DNA from: Massilia sp. H6 | GTDB lineage: Bacteria > Pseudomonadota > Gammaproteobacteria > Burkholderiales > Burkholderiaceae_D | Assembly (NCBI RefSeq): GCF_024802625.1 | Contig: NZ_CP103371.1 | Span: 1,178,001-1,242,000, forward strand | Reading direction: 5' to 3' | Length of the DNA stretch: 64,000 nt | Shown here: piece after piece, positions 47,841 to 55,446 of the stretch | How the letters are laid out: each line of letters opens with the position of its first letter | Numbering within the stretch: position 1 is the first letter of the stretch | Notes under the pieces: model-generated | The model's database searches: none | Told to the model about the DNA's origin: nothing | What the model saw: the letters and a program-made list of their open reading frames with translations, nothing else | Translations under genes and position numbers: made by a program

Positions 47841-48632
47841 ATGCGCCCTTATCTGCCCTTGCTTGCTTACGTTCTGACGACCTCTGCCTCGGCGGTGGTG
47901 ATCCGCCATGACGTGCCCGACGCGAAGTACCGGAACGCGCCATCCGAGGCGCGTGCCCTGATCAACCTGGCCCACGAGGGCCACGGGGTCCTGATCGCAC
48001 CGCAATGGGTGTTGACGGCCGCGCACGCGACCCAATGGCACCCGGTGACCGAAGTCATGGTGGGCGAGCGCTGCGTGAAAGTGGCGCAACTGATCGTCCA
48101 TCCCGGCTACAGGAAACTGCCGGATGAACTCATCAAGGGCGACGCTGCGCCGGCGATGGCGCATCTCACGCAGTCGGACGACGTCGCGCTGATCAAGCTG
48201 GCTGAGCCGGTCAGGGACGTGCAGCCTCTCGCCCTCTACGACCGGCAGGACGAAGTCGGCAAATCCGTGAGAATCTTCGGCATGGGGGCGACCGGCAATG
48301 GCAAGGATGGCCAGCAAGGACCGAACCGCACACAGTTGCGCCAGGCCTACAACCGCATCGACGGTGCCGACCCACGCTACCTCGCCTACACCTTCGACAG
48401 CGATGCGAGCGCCCATGCGCTGGAAGGTATGGCCGGCAACGGCGACAGCGGTGGCCCAGTCCTGATCGAGGACGCCGGCCAGTGGAAGGTGGCGGGCCTG
48501 ACCTCATATACCTACGGAACCGGTTCCTTCAGCGCCTACAAGCCCGGCATCTACGGCATCAGCAGCCGCGCCGTGCGCGTGTCGCACTATCTACCTTGGA
48601 TCCGCCAGACAATAGCGGCCGAGATGCGCTGA
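47841..48632 (+). CDS. Secreted trypsin-like (S1) serine protease
   Basis: The 263-residue product has a signal peptide (MRPYLPLLAYVLTTSASA) and the S1 triad: VLTAAHATQW (His), SDDVALIKLAEP (Asp) and GNGDSGGPVL (Ser). It reads opposite to the array genes around it and lies between R8 and R9. Its base use looks closer to the host core. The substrate is unknown; degradation of external protein is the simplest guess. Confidence 0.9.
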   Translation: MRPYLPLLAYVLTTSASAVVIRHDVPDAKYRNAPSEARALINLAHEGHGVLIAPQWVLTAAHATQWHPVTEVMVGERCVKVAQLIVHPGYRKLPDELIKGDAAPAMAHLTQSDDVALIKLAEPVRDVQPLALYDRQDEVGKSVRIFGMGATGNGKDGQQGPNRTQLRQAYNRIDGADPRYLAYTFDSDASAHALEGMAGNGDSGGPVLIEDAGQWKVAGLTSYTYGTGSFSAYKPGIYGISSRAVRVSHYLPWIRQTIAAEMR

Positions 48633-48645
48633 GCCGCACCATGAG

Positions 48646-48822
48646 TCACTTTGCGGGCGCGGCGGGCTGGCCGCTACAGGGTAGGTATTGTTGACTGAAC
48701 CCGCACTTCCCGAAGTGTTCGACTCCGATAACTTGTTCTTCAGTTTTATTGGTCGACGCGCTAACAGTATGATTCTGAAATCCAATAGTGCCGTTTATAG
48801 GCTTGCGCCCCTGCCATTCCAT
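48646..48822 (-). CDS. Possible small protein or gene remnant in repeat array
   Basis: A 58-codon minus-strand frame begins MEWQGRKPINGTIGFQNH just after repeat R9. It has no recognised domain. Its position and orientation match the array pattern, but there is no clear ribosome site and no repeat directly after it, so it may be a remnant. Confidence 0.25.
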   Translation of the reverse strand: MEWQGRKPINGTIGFQNHTVSASTNKTEEQVIGVEHFGKCGFSQQYLPCSGQPAAPAK

Positions 48823-48824
48823 GA

Positions 48825-48929
48825 GTGGCTGCCTCTGGCCGAACTCGGCCTTTGAGCTCAGCATAGCAGATTGCCAGGGGCGAAAAATCACAGACTGTCA
48901 CGAAGGACCGCAACCGACCCGAAGCGGAC
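48825..48929 (-). repeat. Palindromic repeat R9 (long form, minus orientation)
   Basis: 105 bp. On the minus strand: GTCCGCTTCGGGTCGG, core CTGCTATGCTGAGC, AAAGGCCGAG and a diverged end. It begins 12 nt after the original stop of the frameshifted gene upstream. Confidence 0.85.
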
Positions 48930-48941
48930 GAAACAGAGATG

Positions 48942-49369
48942 CTATGGAACCTTCTTCAAAGCGAAATAGCCGAGCTTTTCACCTGCGCCGATACTAACCG
49001 CGTCATAGGTTCCGTGGATAGCTGCCTTTTCCGACTTGCCAGACATAAACAAGTACCCGTCACATACTGTCGTTCGACCAGTGTGAGTACGCCATTGTCT
49101 ATCTGATACGCTAATGGCTCAGCCATTGGGAAGAACTTCTCATCGTGAGCAGTTTTCGACTCAACAACTACGCGCTTCCACGTCCCGCCCATGCAAGACC
49201 CATTAGAAGCTTCTCCTAGGAATCGAATCGTCGCTTCAACCTTGACTGTATGCTTCAAATCCACCACGCGCAGTCGCCAGCGAGACCCTACCTCCTGTGC
49301 TTGACCTATAACCGTCAGGCTGGACATAAGAATAACAGCGACAAATTTGCAAGAAAAAGAACTTGGCAT
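48942..49369 (-). pseudogene. Secreted hypothetical protein gene with a frameshift near its end
   Basis: The open frame gives a 137-residue protein with a signal peptide (MPSSFSCKFVAVILMSSLTV) and no recognised domain. After about residue 97 its sequence looks random. The -1 alternative frame instead reads DGYLFMSGKSEKAAIHGTYD and GEKLGYFALKKVP, ending at 48942. That makes a sensible beta-rich end. One missing base near 49070 would join the two. It may be a real mutation or a sequencing error. The open frame itself stops at 48956. Confidence 0.6.
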
Positions 49370-49404
49370 TAGTACCCACAGGAAAAGTTACCCAGAAAGG
49401 GAAT

Positions 49405-49460
49405 GGCCGCTTTTGGCCGAAACCGGCCGGTCGCGACCAGGCCCGCTTCGACCCTGAACG
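49405..49460 (-). repeat. Palindromic repeat R10 (short form, minus orientation)
   Basis: 56 bp. On the minus strand: GGGTCGAAGCGGGCCTGGTC, then GGTTTCGGCCAAAAGCGGCC. It aligns with R2 of the first array and lacks the CTGCTATGCTGAGC core. It lies 35 bp before the frameshifted gene. Confidence 0.72.
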
Positions 49461-49462
49461 TT

Positions 49463-49653
49463 CATTCGAGGCAGAATCTTTCAGGCGCCCCTGCCAAAGC
49501 GCAAAATATCGTCGCAATGCAAAAGCCGATTTTAAGACGACGATCTTTTGCACCAACCGACAATGCGGCAAGGAGCAAGAGTAGCAACTGAAATACAGGT
49601 AAATTTAGATTCAATTAATGCTTTCAACTGCGGAAGCGAAGATTGAGGGCGAT
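49463..49653. other. Unassigned segment between R10 and R11
   Basis: About 190 bp with no convincing gene on either strand. By the array pattern it should hold a minus-strand gene, so it may be a decayed one. Confidence 0.4.
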
Positions 49654-49774
49654 GTCCGCTGCTGGCCCGGTAGCGTTCGTTAGGCGATCAGTCTGCCGAA
49701 GTTGTCGTTTGTCGGGAAAATTTAGACAGCGCGCTGAGGCCGGACTCGGCGTCCGCGCCCGATCCGAAGCGGAC
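49654..49774 (-). repeat. Palindromic repeat R11 (diverged long form)
   Basis: 121 bp with both outer ends intact (GTCCGC at 49654 and GCGGAC ending at 49774). The middle is diverged, although TCGGCG and CAGTCTGCCGAAG remain. It follows the stop of the 52-residue gene by 25 nt. Confidence 0.6.
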
Positions 49775-49799
49775 ATGTGATCAGAGGGAGTTCTCGACT

Positions 49800-49958
49800 T
49801 CACAACCCTGTCTTCTTGGCGCGATAGGCCAGCGCAGTATACGTCAATGCTATCCCAGCCATTCCAGCAGCAAGACTAAACTGGCGGTCTAAGCAAAAGC
49901 TCAGTCCACTCACGCCAAATCCAAGCGCCGCGACTGCAAACCCCTTCCATTTCTTCAT
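49800..49958 (-). CDS. 52-residue two-helix membrane protein
   Basis: A short gene starts at an ATG (complement of 49956-49958) and ends at a TGA at 49800. The product has a basic start MKKWKG, two hydrophobic helices (FAVAALGFGVSGLSF and SLAAGMAGIALTYTALAY) and a basic tail RAKKTGL, the layout of a small inner-membrane protein. It lies 25 nt before repeat R11, matching the gene-then-repeat pattern. The function is unknown. Confidence 0.6.
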   Translation of the reverse strand: MKKWKGFAVAALGFGVSGLSFCLDRQFSLAAGMAGIALTYTALAYRAKKTGL

Positions 49959-50019
49959 CACGTATTCCCTACTTGCTACGCCCGTTTCTGGGCGCTCTGT
50001 CGTTCAACGTATGGTGGCG

Positions 50020-50036
50020 GTCGGCCCCTAGCCGAC
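50020..50036. other. Short perfect hairpin downstream of the 50077-50523 gene
   Basis: GTCGGC and GCCGAC flank CCCTA. A second hairpin, CGCCC/GGGCG, lies at 49979-49994. Neither has a T run. They occupy the place where the array pattern predicts a repeat. Confidence 0.45.
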
Positions 50037-50076
50037 GTCCCATCAGGAGAAGCGTCACTATCGGCGCGAGAACGCG

Positions 50077-50523
50077 TCAGGCACGAGACGCAGCCACCGT
50101 CCTTCTGGTCATGAGAAATGCGGCCACGAAACCAACCCCGGCTGCTCCCCATATGAGGGCGGCGACGACTTCAAACACATTGATCAACTGCGGATGGAGA
50201 GCCGCTACGGGAACGAGTACAAGTGCACGCAACAGACAGACAGCCGCGATTCCGGCTAGCATTGTCCGGAGCAAAGGCAGGCGCTTCACCATGCCAAGGG
50301 CTGAGCAGGCATACAGGGCACAGATACCCATTAACATTGCAATGCAAGCTGTGGAAACGGGGGCCAACCACGTACCGTCTTGCGCGGACGCCACGATCCG
50401 TGGCGGCGCGCCGAAGAACGCATACCAGGACGGCCCTCCGATCATGGTTGCGACATGGATTGCGACGCCGAGCAGGGAAATAGCGAGAGCAAGCAAGGTC
50501 AAGCGCGTATGGTTATTTTGCAT
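50077..50523 (-). CDS. Four-helix membrane protein in repeat array
   Basis: The 148-residue protein has about four hydrophobic helices (residues 10-30, 55-75, 85-105 and 115-140). It does not share the FGRA/YYAT motif of the array family. Its sequence is more GC-rich than the other array genes. I chose the ATG at 50523 over a TTG 9 nt upstream. A short-form repeat remnant (R12) lies upstream. The function is unknown. Confidence 0.6.
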   Translation of the reverse strand: MQNNHTRLTLLALAISLLGVAIHVATMIGGPSWYAFFGAPPRIVASAQDGTWLAPVSTACIAMLMGICALYACSALGMVKRLPLLRTMLAGIAAVCLLRALVLVPVAALHPQLINVFEVVAALIWGAAGVGFVAAFLMTRRTVAASRA

Positions 50524-50608
50524 CGCGTACAAGCTACCAAAAGATTGAGCCGAAAGATGCGCGGAATGTCACGACGACACCAGAATCTTGCTATCGGACT
50601 TTCTGAGG

Positions 50609-50656
50609 GGCCGCTTTTGGTCGCCGGGTAATAGCCGATGGTCGAATCGTTCAATG
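50609..50656 (-). repeat. Palindromic repeat R12 (short form, diverged)
   Basis: On the minus strand it ends GGCGACCAAAAGCGGCC, like R10, while the left part keeps only ATTCGACC. It marks the outer edge of the second array. Confidence 0.45.
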
Positions 50657-50787
50657 CTCGAGCCTGCCTTAATTGGCGCAGACGCGTTCAAGCGTTGACA
50701 CTGTTCAAGCGCAACAGACCGTGCGCGGCGCGTCAACTCCCTGGTCTTGGATAGAATCGGCTCTCCACCGCTTCCACTGAGCCCGCC

Positions 50788-51636
50788 ATGACTACCCGCC
50801 TCAAGGCCGCCTGTTGCGCCGCCTGCCTCGTCCTCGGTAGCGCCGCCCGCGCCCAGTCCGACCCGGAACAGAAGCTGCCGCTCTGGGAAATCGGTGTGGG
50901 CGGCGTTGCGCTTTCCACTCCCTCTTATCCGGGCGCCGGCCAGCACGAGACGCGGGTGCTGGTATTTCCCAACATTGTCTACCGCGGCCGGGTGCTGCGG
51001 GCCGACCGCTCCGGCATCGCGGCGCGGCTGTTTCGCAGCGACCGGGTCGAGCTCGACGTCGGCTTCGCCGGTGCGCTGCCATCCGATTCCGACGATGTCG
51101 ACGAGCGCCAGGGCATGCCCGACCTGGGGCCGCTGGCGGAATTCGGACCACGCCTGAAGGTAAAGCTGGCCGATTTCGGCGACCACCGCAGCCTACGCGC
51201 CGAATTGCCGCTGCGGGCGGTGATCGAGGCGCGTGGCGGCCTGCATCACAGGGGCACGACCTTCGAGCCGCGCCTGACCTACGAAATCGCCGGACCGCAG
51301 GGCCTGTGGTCGCTGGAGGCAATGGGATCGGTGGTGCTGGGCGACCGCAAGATCAACCGCCATTTCTACGAGGTCGCGCCGCAGTTCGCCACCAGTGCAC
51401 GGCCGGCGTATGCGGCCGATGCGGGCCTGGTCCTGAGCCGGCTCGGGCTGTTCGGCACGCGCCGCGTGAACCAGGACCTGCGGGTGTTCGGCTACCTGCG
51501 CTACGAGAGCTACCGGGGCACTGCGAACCGCGCCAGTCCACTGCACGTGAAAGATAGTGGCGTGTCGGGCGGGGTGGGGGTGCTGTGGACCTTCAAGCGC
51601 TCGGCGGCGCGGGCCAGGGGAGGGGAGTCGCTGTAA
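50788..51636 (+). CDS. MipA/OmpV family outer-membrane protein
   Basis: The 282-residue product has a signal peptide ending ARAQ. A beta-barrel scaffold-type sequence follows with the family start PLWEIGVGGVALSTPSYPGA and the motif FPNIVYRGRVLRADRSG. MipA in E. coli holds murein enzymes together; many family members are uncharacterised outer-membrane proteins. It is followed by a terminator and is convergent with the nucleoside ABC operon. Confidence 0.88.
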   Translation: MTTRLKAACCAACLVLGSAARAQSDPEQKLPLWEIGVGGVALSTPSYPGAGQHETRVLVFPNIVYRGRVLRADRSGIAARLFRSDRVELDVGFAGALPSDSDDVDERQGMPDLGPLAEFGPRLKVKLADFGDHRSLRAELPLRAVIEARGGLHHRGTTFEPRLTYEIAGPQGLWSLEAMGSVVLGDRKINRHFYEVAPQFATSARPAYAADAGLVLSRLGLFGTRRVNQDLRVFGYLRYESYRGTANRASPLHVKDSGVSGGVGVLWTFKRSAARARGGESL

Positions 51637-51670
51637 GCGTTGCGCAGTAAATAAGGCGCTGTAAACGATC

Positions 51671-51705
51671 AAGGGGACAATGCCAGTGGCACTGTCCCCT
51701 TTTTT
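51671..51705. terminator. Bidirectional terminator
   Basis: AAGGGGACA and TGTCCCCTT form the stem around an inner TGCCAGTGGCA hairpin, with T and A runs outside. It separates the MipA-like gene from the convergent ABC operon. Confidence 0.85.
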
Positions 51706-51721
51706 ACGCCGTGCGCGGCGC

Positions 51722-52687
51722 CTAGCGCGACTTCACGAACGGCCGCCCCAGCGCCTTTGGCGCCACCGACTTGGCCATCAGGCCGGCCAGCACGATCACC
51801 GTTACCACGTAAGGAATCATCTGGATCAGCGAGCCCGGGATGCGGCCGACCACTGGCAGGTCGACGCCTTCGATCTGGATCTGCAGCGCGCCGAAGAAGC
51901 CGAACATCAAACAGCCCAGTACCGTGTGCACCGGACGCCAGTTGCCGAACACCAGGGCGGTCAGGGCTAGGTAGCCGGCGCCGGCCGACATGTCGCGCAA
52001 GAAGAAGCCGCTCTGGACGATCGACAGGTAGGCGCCCGAGAACGAGCACAGCACGCCGGCGATCAGCATCGCCGCATAGCGGGTCTGCTGCACCGACACG
52101 CCGGCCGCATCGGCCGCATGCGGGTTCTCGCCGACCGCGCGCAGGCGCAGGCCGAAGCGGCTATGGAACAGCACCCAATGCACCACCGGCAGCAGCAAGA
52201 AGGCGAAGTAGACCAGCGCCGAGTGGCCGCCGATCACGCTGCCGTACAGCCAGCCGATCACCGGAATGTCGGCAAGCAAAGCGGTACCCGGCAGCACGAT
52301 GTCGGTCAGGCGCGCTTCGCCCAGGTCCGGCGTGCGGCCGCCCTGCTGGAAGAAGTACTGCGCCACCACGAAGGTCAGGCCGCTCATGGCGATGTTGATC
52401 GCGATGCCGGCGACCAGCTGGTTGCCCTTCTGGGTGATCGACACGAAGCCCTGCACCAGCGCCAGCGCGACCGATACCAGGATGCCGGCGGCCATGCCGA
52501 GCCACGGGTCCTGGTAGGTATAGGCGACGGCGGCCGAGACGAAGGCCGAGGCCAGGATCTTGCCCTCCAGGCCGATGTCGACCACGCCGCTGCGCTCGGC
52601 GAACAGGCCGGCCATGGCCGCGAAGATCAGTACCGGCGCATTGCGGATCGTCGAGACGACGATACTGGCGAATTGGAAGTCTTCCAT
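51722..52687 (-). CDS. Nucleoside-type ABC transporter permease (second subunit)
   Basis: The 321-residue inner-membrane permease of the BPD_transp_2 family carries GLFAERSGVVDIGLEGKILA, the signature of BmpC/NupQ subunits, and GENPHAADAAGVSV, the ATPase-coupling loop. With the neighbouring permease, ATPase and BmpA-like binding protein it forms a complete purine-nucleoside importer, by family knowledge. It ends 17 nt from a terminator. Confidence 0.92.
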   Translation of the reverse strand: MEDFQFASIVVSTIRNAPVLIFAAMAGLFAERSGVVDIGLEGKILASAFVSAAVAYTYQDPWLGMAAGILVSVALALVQGFVSITQKGNQLVAGIAINIAMSGLTFVVAQYFFQQGGRTPDLGEARLTDIVLPGTALLADIPVIGWLYGSVIGGHSALVYFAFLLLPVVHWVLFHSRFGLRLRAVGENPHAADAAGVSVQQTRYAAMLIAGVLCSFSGAYLSIVQSGFFLRDMSAGAGYLALTALVFGNWRPVHTVLGCLMFGFFGALQIQIEGVDLPVVGRIPGSLIQMIPYVVTVIVLAGLMAKSVAPKALGRPFVKSR

Positions 52688-52690
52688 GGC

Positions 52691-53797
52691 TTATCCCTTG
52701 CGTGCGCCGCTGCGGGCCGCATTGCGTACATTGATCATCTTGAGCACCACCGGCGCGTACAGGTTTTCCATCGCCCCGCAGAACAGGATGATCAGGCCCT
52801 GGATGAAAATGAAGGTCTCTTGCGGGATGTTCGGCTTTTCCAGCGACAGGTCGAAACCGCCCTGGATCAGGGCGCCGAACAGCACCGCCGACAGGAAGAT
52901 GCCGACCGGATGCTGGCGTCCCATCAGGGCGATCGCGATGCCCACGAAGCCGGCGCCGGCCGGAAAGTTCAGGCTCAGGTAGTGGGTCGAGCCCATGATC
53001 GAATTGACCGCGGCCAGGCCGGCCAGGGCGCCCGAGATCAGCATCGCGACGATGATGGTGCGGCTGATGCGTACGCCCGCATAGTGGGCCGCGTGGGCGT
53101 TCAGGCCGGTGGCCTGCAGCTTGTAGCCCCACGACGAGCGCGAGATCATCACGCCGTAGATGGCCAGCGCGATGATCGCCAGCACAAAGGAGATATTGAG
53201 CGGGGTGTCGCCCAGCGCCGGGAACCAGTCGAACAGGCGCGGCATCGCGGCCGCTTCTGAAAAGACGCGGCTGGCCGGGTTCTGGTCGCCCTCGGGAATG
53301 AGGTATTTCACGATGATGAAGTTCATCAGGCTGGCGGCGATGAAGTTGAACATGATCGTCGTGACCACCACGTGGCTGCCGCGTTTGGCCTGCAGGTAGC
53401 CGGGCAGGAAGGCCCAGCCGGCGCCGAACAGCGCCGCGCACAGCATGCCGACCGGGATCAAGAGCCAGGGCGACAGCGTGGCGTCGAAGGACAGCATGGC
53501 AATGGTCAGGCCCAGGCCGCCGAGGTACATCTGGCCTTCGGCGCCGATGTTGAACAGGCCGGCCTTCATCGCCACCGAGACCGCCAGTCCGGTAAAGATG
53601 AAGGTGGAGGCGTAGAACAGCGTATAGCTCAGGCCTTCCGGATTGATGACGGCGCTGTTGATCAGGATATGCAGCGATTCGACCGGGCTTTCGCCCAGCA
53701 GGTGGATGACGAGCGCCGCGACCAGCAGCGCCGACAGCAAGTTCAGGACCGGCAGGACGAAGCCCGAGGCCCAGCGTGGGAGTTCAGTGGTTTTCAT
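52691..53797 (-). CDS. Nucleoside-type ABC transporter permease (first subunit)
   Basis: The 368-residue BPD_transp_2 permease (BmpB/NupP type) shows GLFNIGAEGQMYLGGLG and GLNAHAAHYAGVRIS, the coupling loop. I chose the ATG at 53797; a GTG at 53809 is the alternative. The partner permease starts 3 nt after its stop, and the ATPase gene ends 4-16 nt before its start. Confidence 0.92.
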   Translation of the reverse strand: MKTTELPRWASGFVLPVLNLLSALLVAALVIHLLGESPVESLHILINSAVINPEGLSYTLFYASTFIFTGLAVSVAMKAGLFNIGAEGQMYLGGLGLTIAMLSFDATLSPWLLIPVGMLCAALFGAGWAFLPGYLQAKRGSHVVVTTIMFNFIAASLMNFIIVKYLIPEGDQNPASRVFSEAAAMPRLFDWFPALGDTPLNISFVLAIIALAIYGVMISRSSWGYKLQATGLNAHAAHYAGVRISRTIIVAMLISGALAGLAAVNSIMGSTHYLSLNFPAGAGFVGIAIALMGRQHPVGIFLSAVLFGALIQGGFDLSLEKPNIPQETFIFIQGLIILFCGAMENLYAPVVLKMINVRNAARSGARKG

Positions 53798-53813
53798 GTG
53801 CTTGGTCACCCGC

Positions 53814-55343
53814 TCAGGATTTATGCATCCCGCCCATCAGCAGGCCGATGCGGGTGGTATCGAATTCGTCGATGTTCAGTTCACCGGTAATGCGCCCGCC
53901 CGAGACGACCACGATGCGGTCGGCCAGGGCGCGCACTTCTTCCAGCTCGGTCGAGACCAGCAAGATCGCCACGCCTTCGTCGCGCAGGCGCAGCAACTGG
54001 GTGTGGATGCTCTCGATGGTGCCGATGTCGACCCCGCGGGTCGGCTGGCCGACCAGCATCAGCTTCGGGTTAGCCGAGACTTCGCGCGCGATCACGACTT
54101 TCTGCTGGTTGCCGCCCGAGAGCAGGCCGATGCGCATCTCAGGGTCTTTGGGGCGCACGTCGAAGGCTTCCAGCAGACCGGCGCAGCGCTTGGCGATGGC
54201 GTCGAAGTCGAACAGGCCGATCTTGTTCCTGACCCGGTCCTGGTAGCCGAATACGGTGTTTTGCATCACCGAGAAGTCCTTGATGACGCCGTCGCGCAGG
54301 CGGTCTTCTGGCACATGGCCGATGCCCAGCTTGCGGAACTCGGCCGGCAGGCCATCGGCATTCGAGCGGCGCGCGTAGGGCAGTTCCTTGCCGAGAAAAT
54401 GCACCTTGCCGCTGGTGGGCAGGCGCATGCCCGACAGGATTTCCATCAGTTCGCTCTGGCCGTTGCCCGACACGCCCGCAATGGCGACGATTTCGCCGGC
54501 ACGCACCGTGAGGTCGATATCGGCCAGCAGCTTGACCTGTTGCTTGTCTTGCAGGCCGAGCTTGGCTACCTGCAGCACCGGCGCTCCGGGGTTGAACGGC
54601 TTGCGCGCCAGGTTGCCCTCGATCGGGCGTCCGACCATCATGTTGGCCAGCTGCTCTTTCGAGGTCTCGCCGGTAGCGACGGCGCCGACCACGCGGCCGG
54701 CCCGCATCACCGTCACCTGGTCGGTGATGTCCATGATCTCGCCCAGCTTGTGGGTGATCAGGATGATGGTCTTGCCCTGCTCCTTGAACAGCCTCAGGAT
54801 CTCGAACAGCGAGGCAGTTTCCTGCGCGGTGAGCACGGCGGTCGGCTCGTCCAGAATCAGGATCTCGGCACTGCGGTAGATCTGCTTGAGGATCTCGACG
54901 CGCTGCTGCGCGCCCACCGACAGCTCGTCGATGGTGGCGAGCGGGTCGACGTCGAGGCGGTATCGGGCGCAGATCTCGCGCAGCGCGAGCTCGGTTTCCT
55001 GGCGCCTGGCGGCCAGCTTGAAGCCCCCCTCGGTGCCGAGCATGACGTTGTCGAGCACGGTCATGTTCTCGACCAGCATGAAGTGCTGGTGAACCATGCC
55101 GATGCCCAGCGCGATCGCTTCGTGCGAGGAGCGGATCTGGCGTTCCTGGCCGTCGATCAGGAGCTGGCCGCTGTCGGCGTGGTAATAGCCGTACAGGATG
55201 CTCATGAGGGTGGACTTGCCGGCGCCATTCTCGCCGATCACGCCATGGATCGAGCCCTTGGCAATCGGGAAGCTGACCTCAGCGTTCGCCTGCACGGCCC
55301 CGAAGGCCTTGCTGATGTTGCGAAATTCTACGGCTGGCTGCAT
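53814..55343 (-). CDS. Nucleoside-type ABC transporter ATPase (duplicated)
   Basis: The 509-residue ATPase has two ABC domains in tandem. The first has Walker A GENGAGKSTL, signature LSVGAQQRVEIL and Walker B LILDEPTAVL. The second has degenerate Walker A GVSGNGQSEL and signature LSGGNQQKVVIAREV. This layout is typical of BmpA/NupO and sugar importers. The ATG at 55343 (MQPAVEFRNISKAFG) fits the family. Confidence 0.94.
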   Translation of the reverse strand: MQPAVEFRNISKAFGAVQANAEVSFPIAKGSIHGVIGENGAGKSTLMSILYGYYHADSGQLLIDGQERQIRSSHEAIALGIGMVHQHFMLVENMTVLDNVMLGTEGGFKLAARRQETELALREICARYRLDVDPLATIDELSVGAQQRVEILKQIYRSAEILILDEPTAVLTAQETASLFEILRLFKEQGKTIILITHKLGEIMDITDQVTVMRAGRVVGAVATGETSKEQLANMMVGRPIEGNLARKPFNPGAPVLQVAKLGLQDKQQVKLLADIDLTVRAGEIVAIAGVSGNGQSELMEILSGMRLPTSGKVHFLGKELPYARRSNADGLPAEFRKLGIGHVPEDRLRDGVIKDFSVMQNTVFGYQDRVRNKIGLFDFDAIAKRCAGLLEAFDVRPKDPEMRIGLLSGGNQQKVVIAREVSANPKLMLVGQPTRGVDIGTIESIHTQLLRLRDEGVAILLVSTELEEVRALADRIVVVSGGRITGELNIDEFDTTRIGLLMGGMHKS

Positions 55344-55446
55344 TGCGGTCACTGGTAAATAGTCGGTTGTGGATGCGGGGGCTGCATTCAAAAGCGCGCC
55401 GGACCGGGTTGGCCGGCGCGGCGCGCTTTGCATGACGGTGGGTCGA

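Noticed and set aside
6071..50656. CRISPR array
   Set aside because: The repeats are about 100 bp, diverged, and separated by genes of different length rather than uniform spacers.
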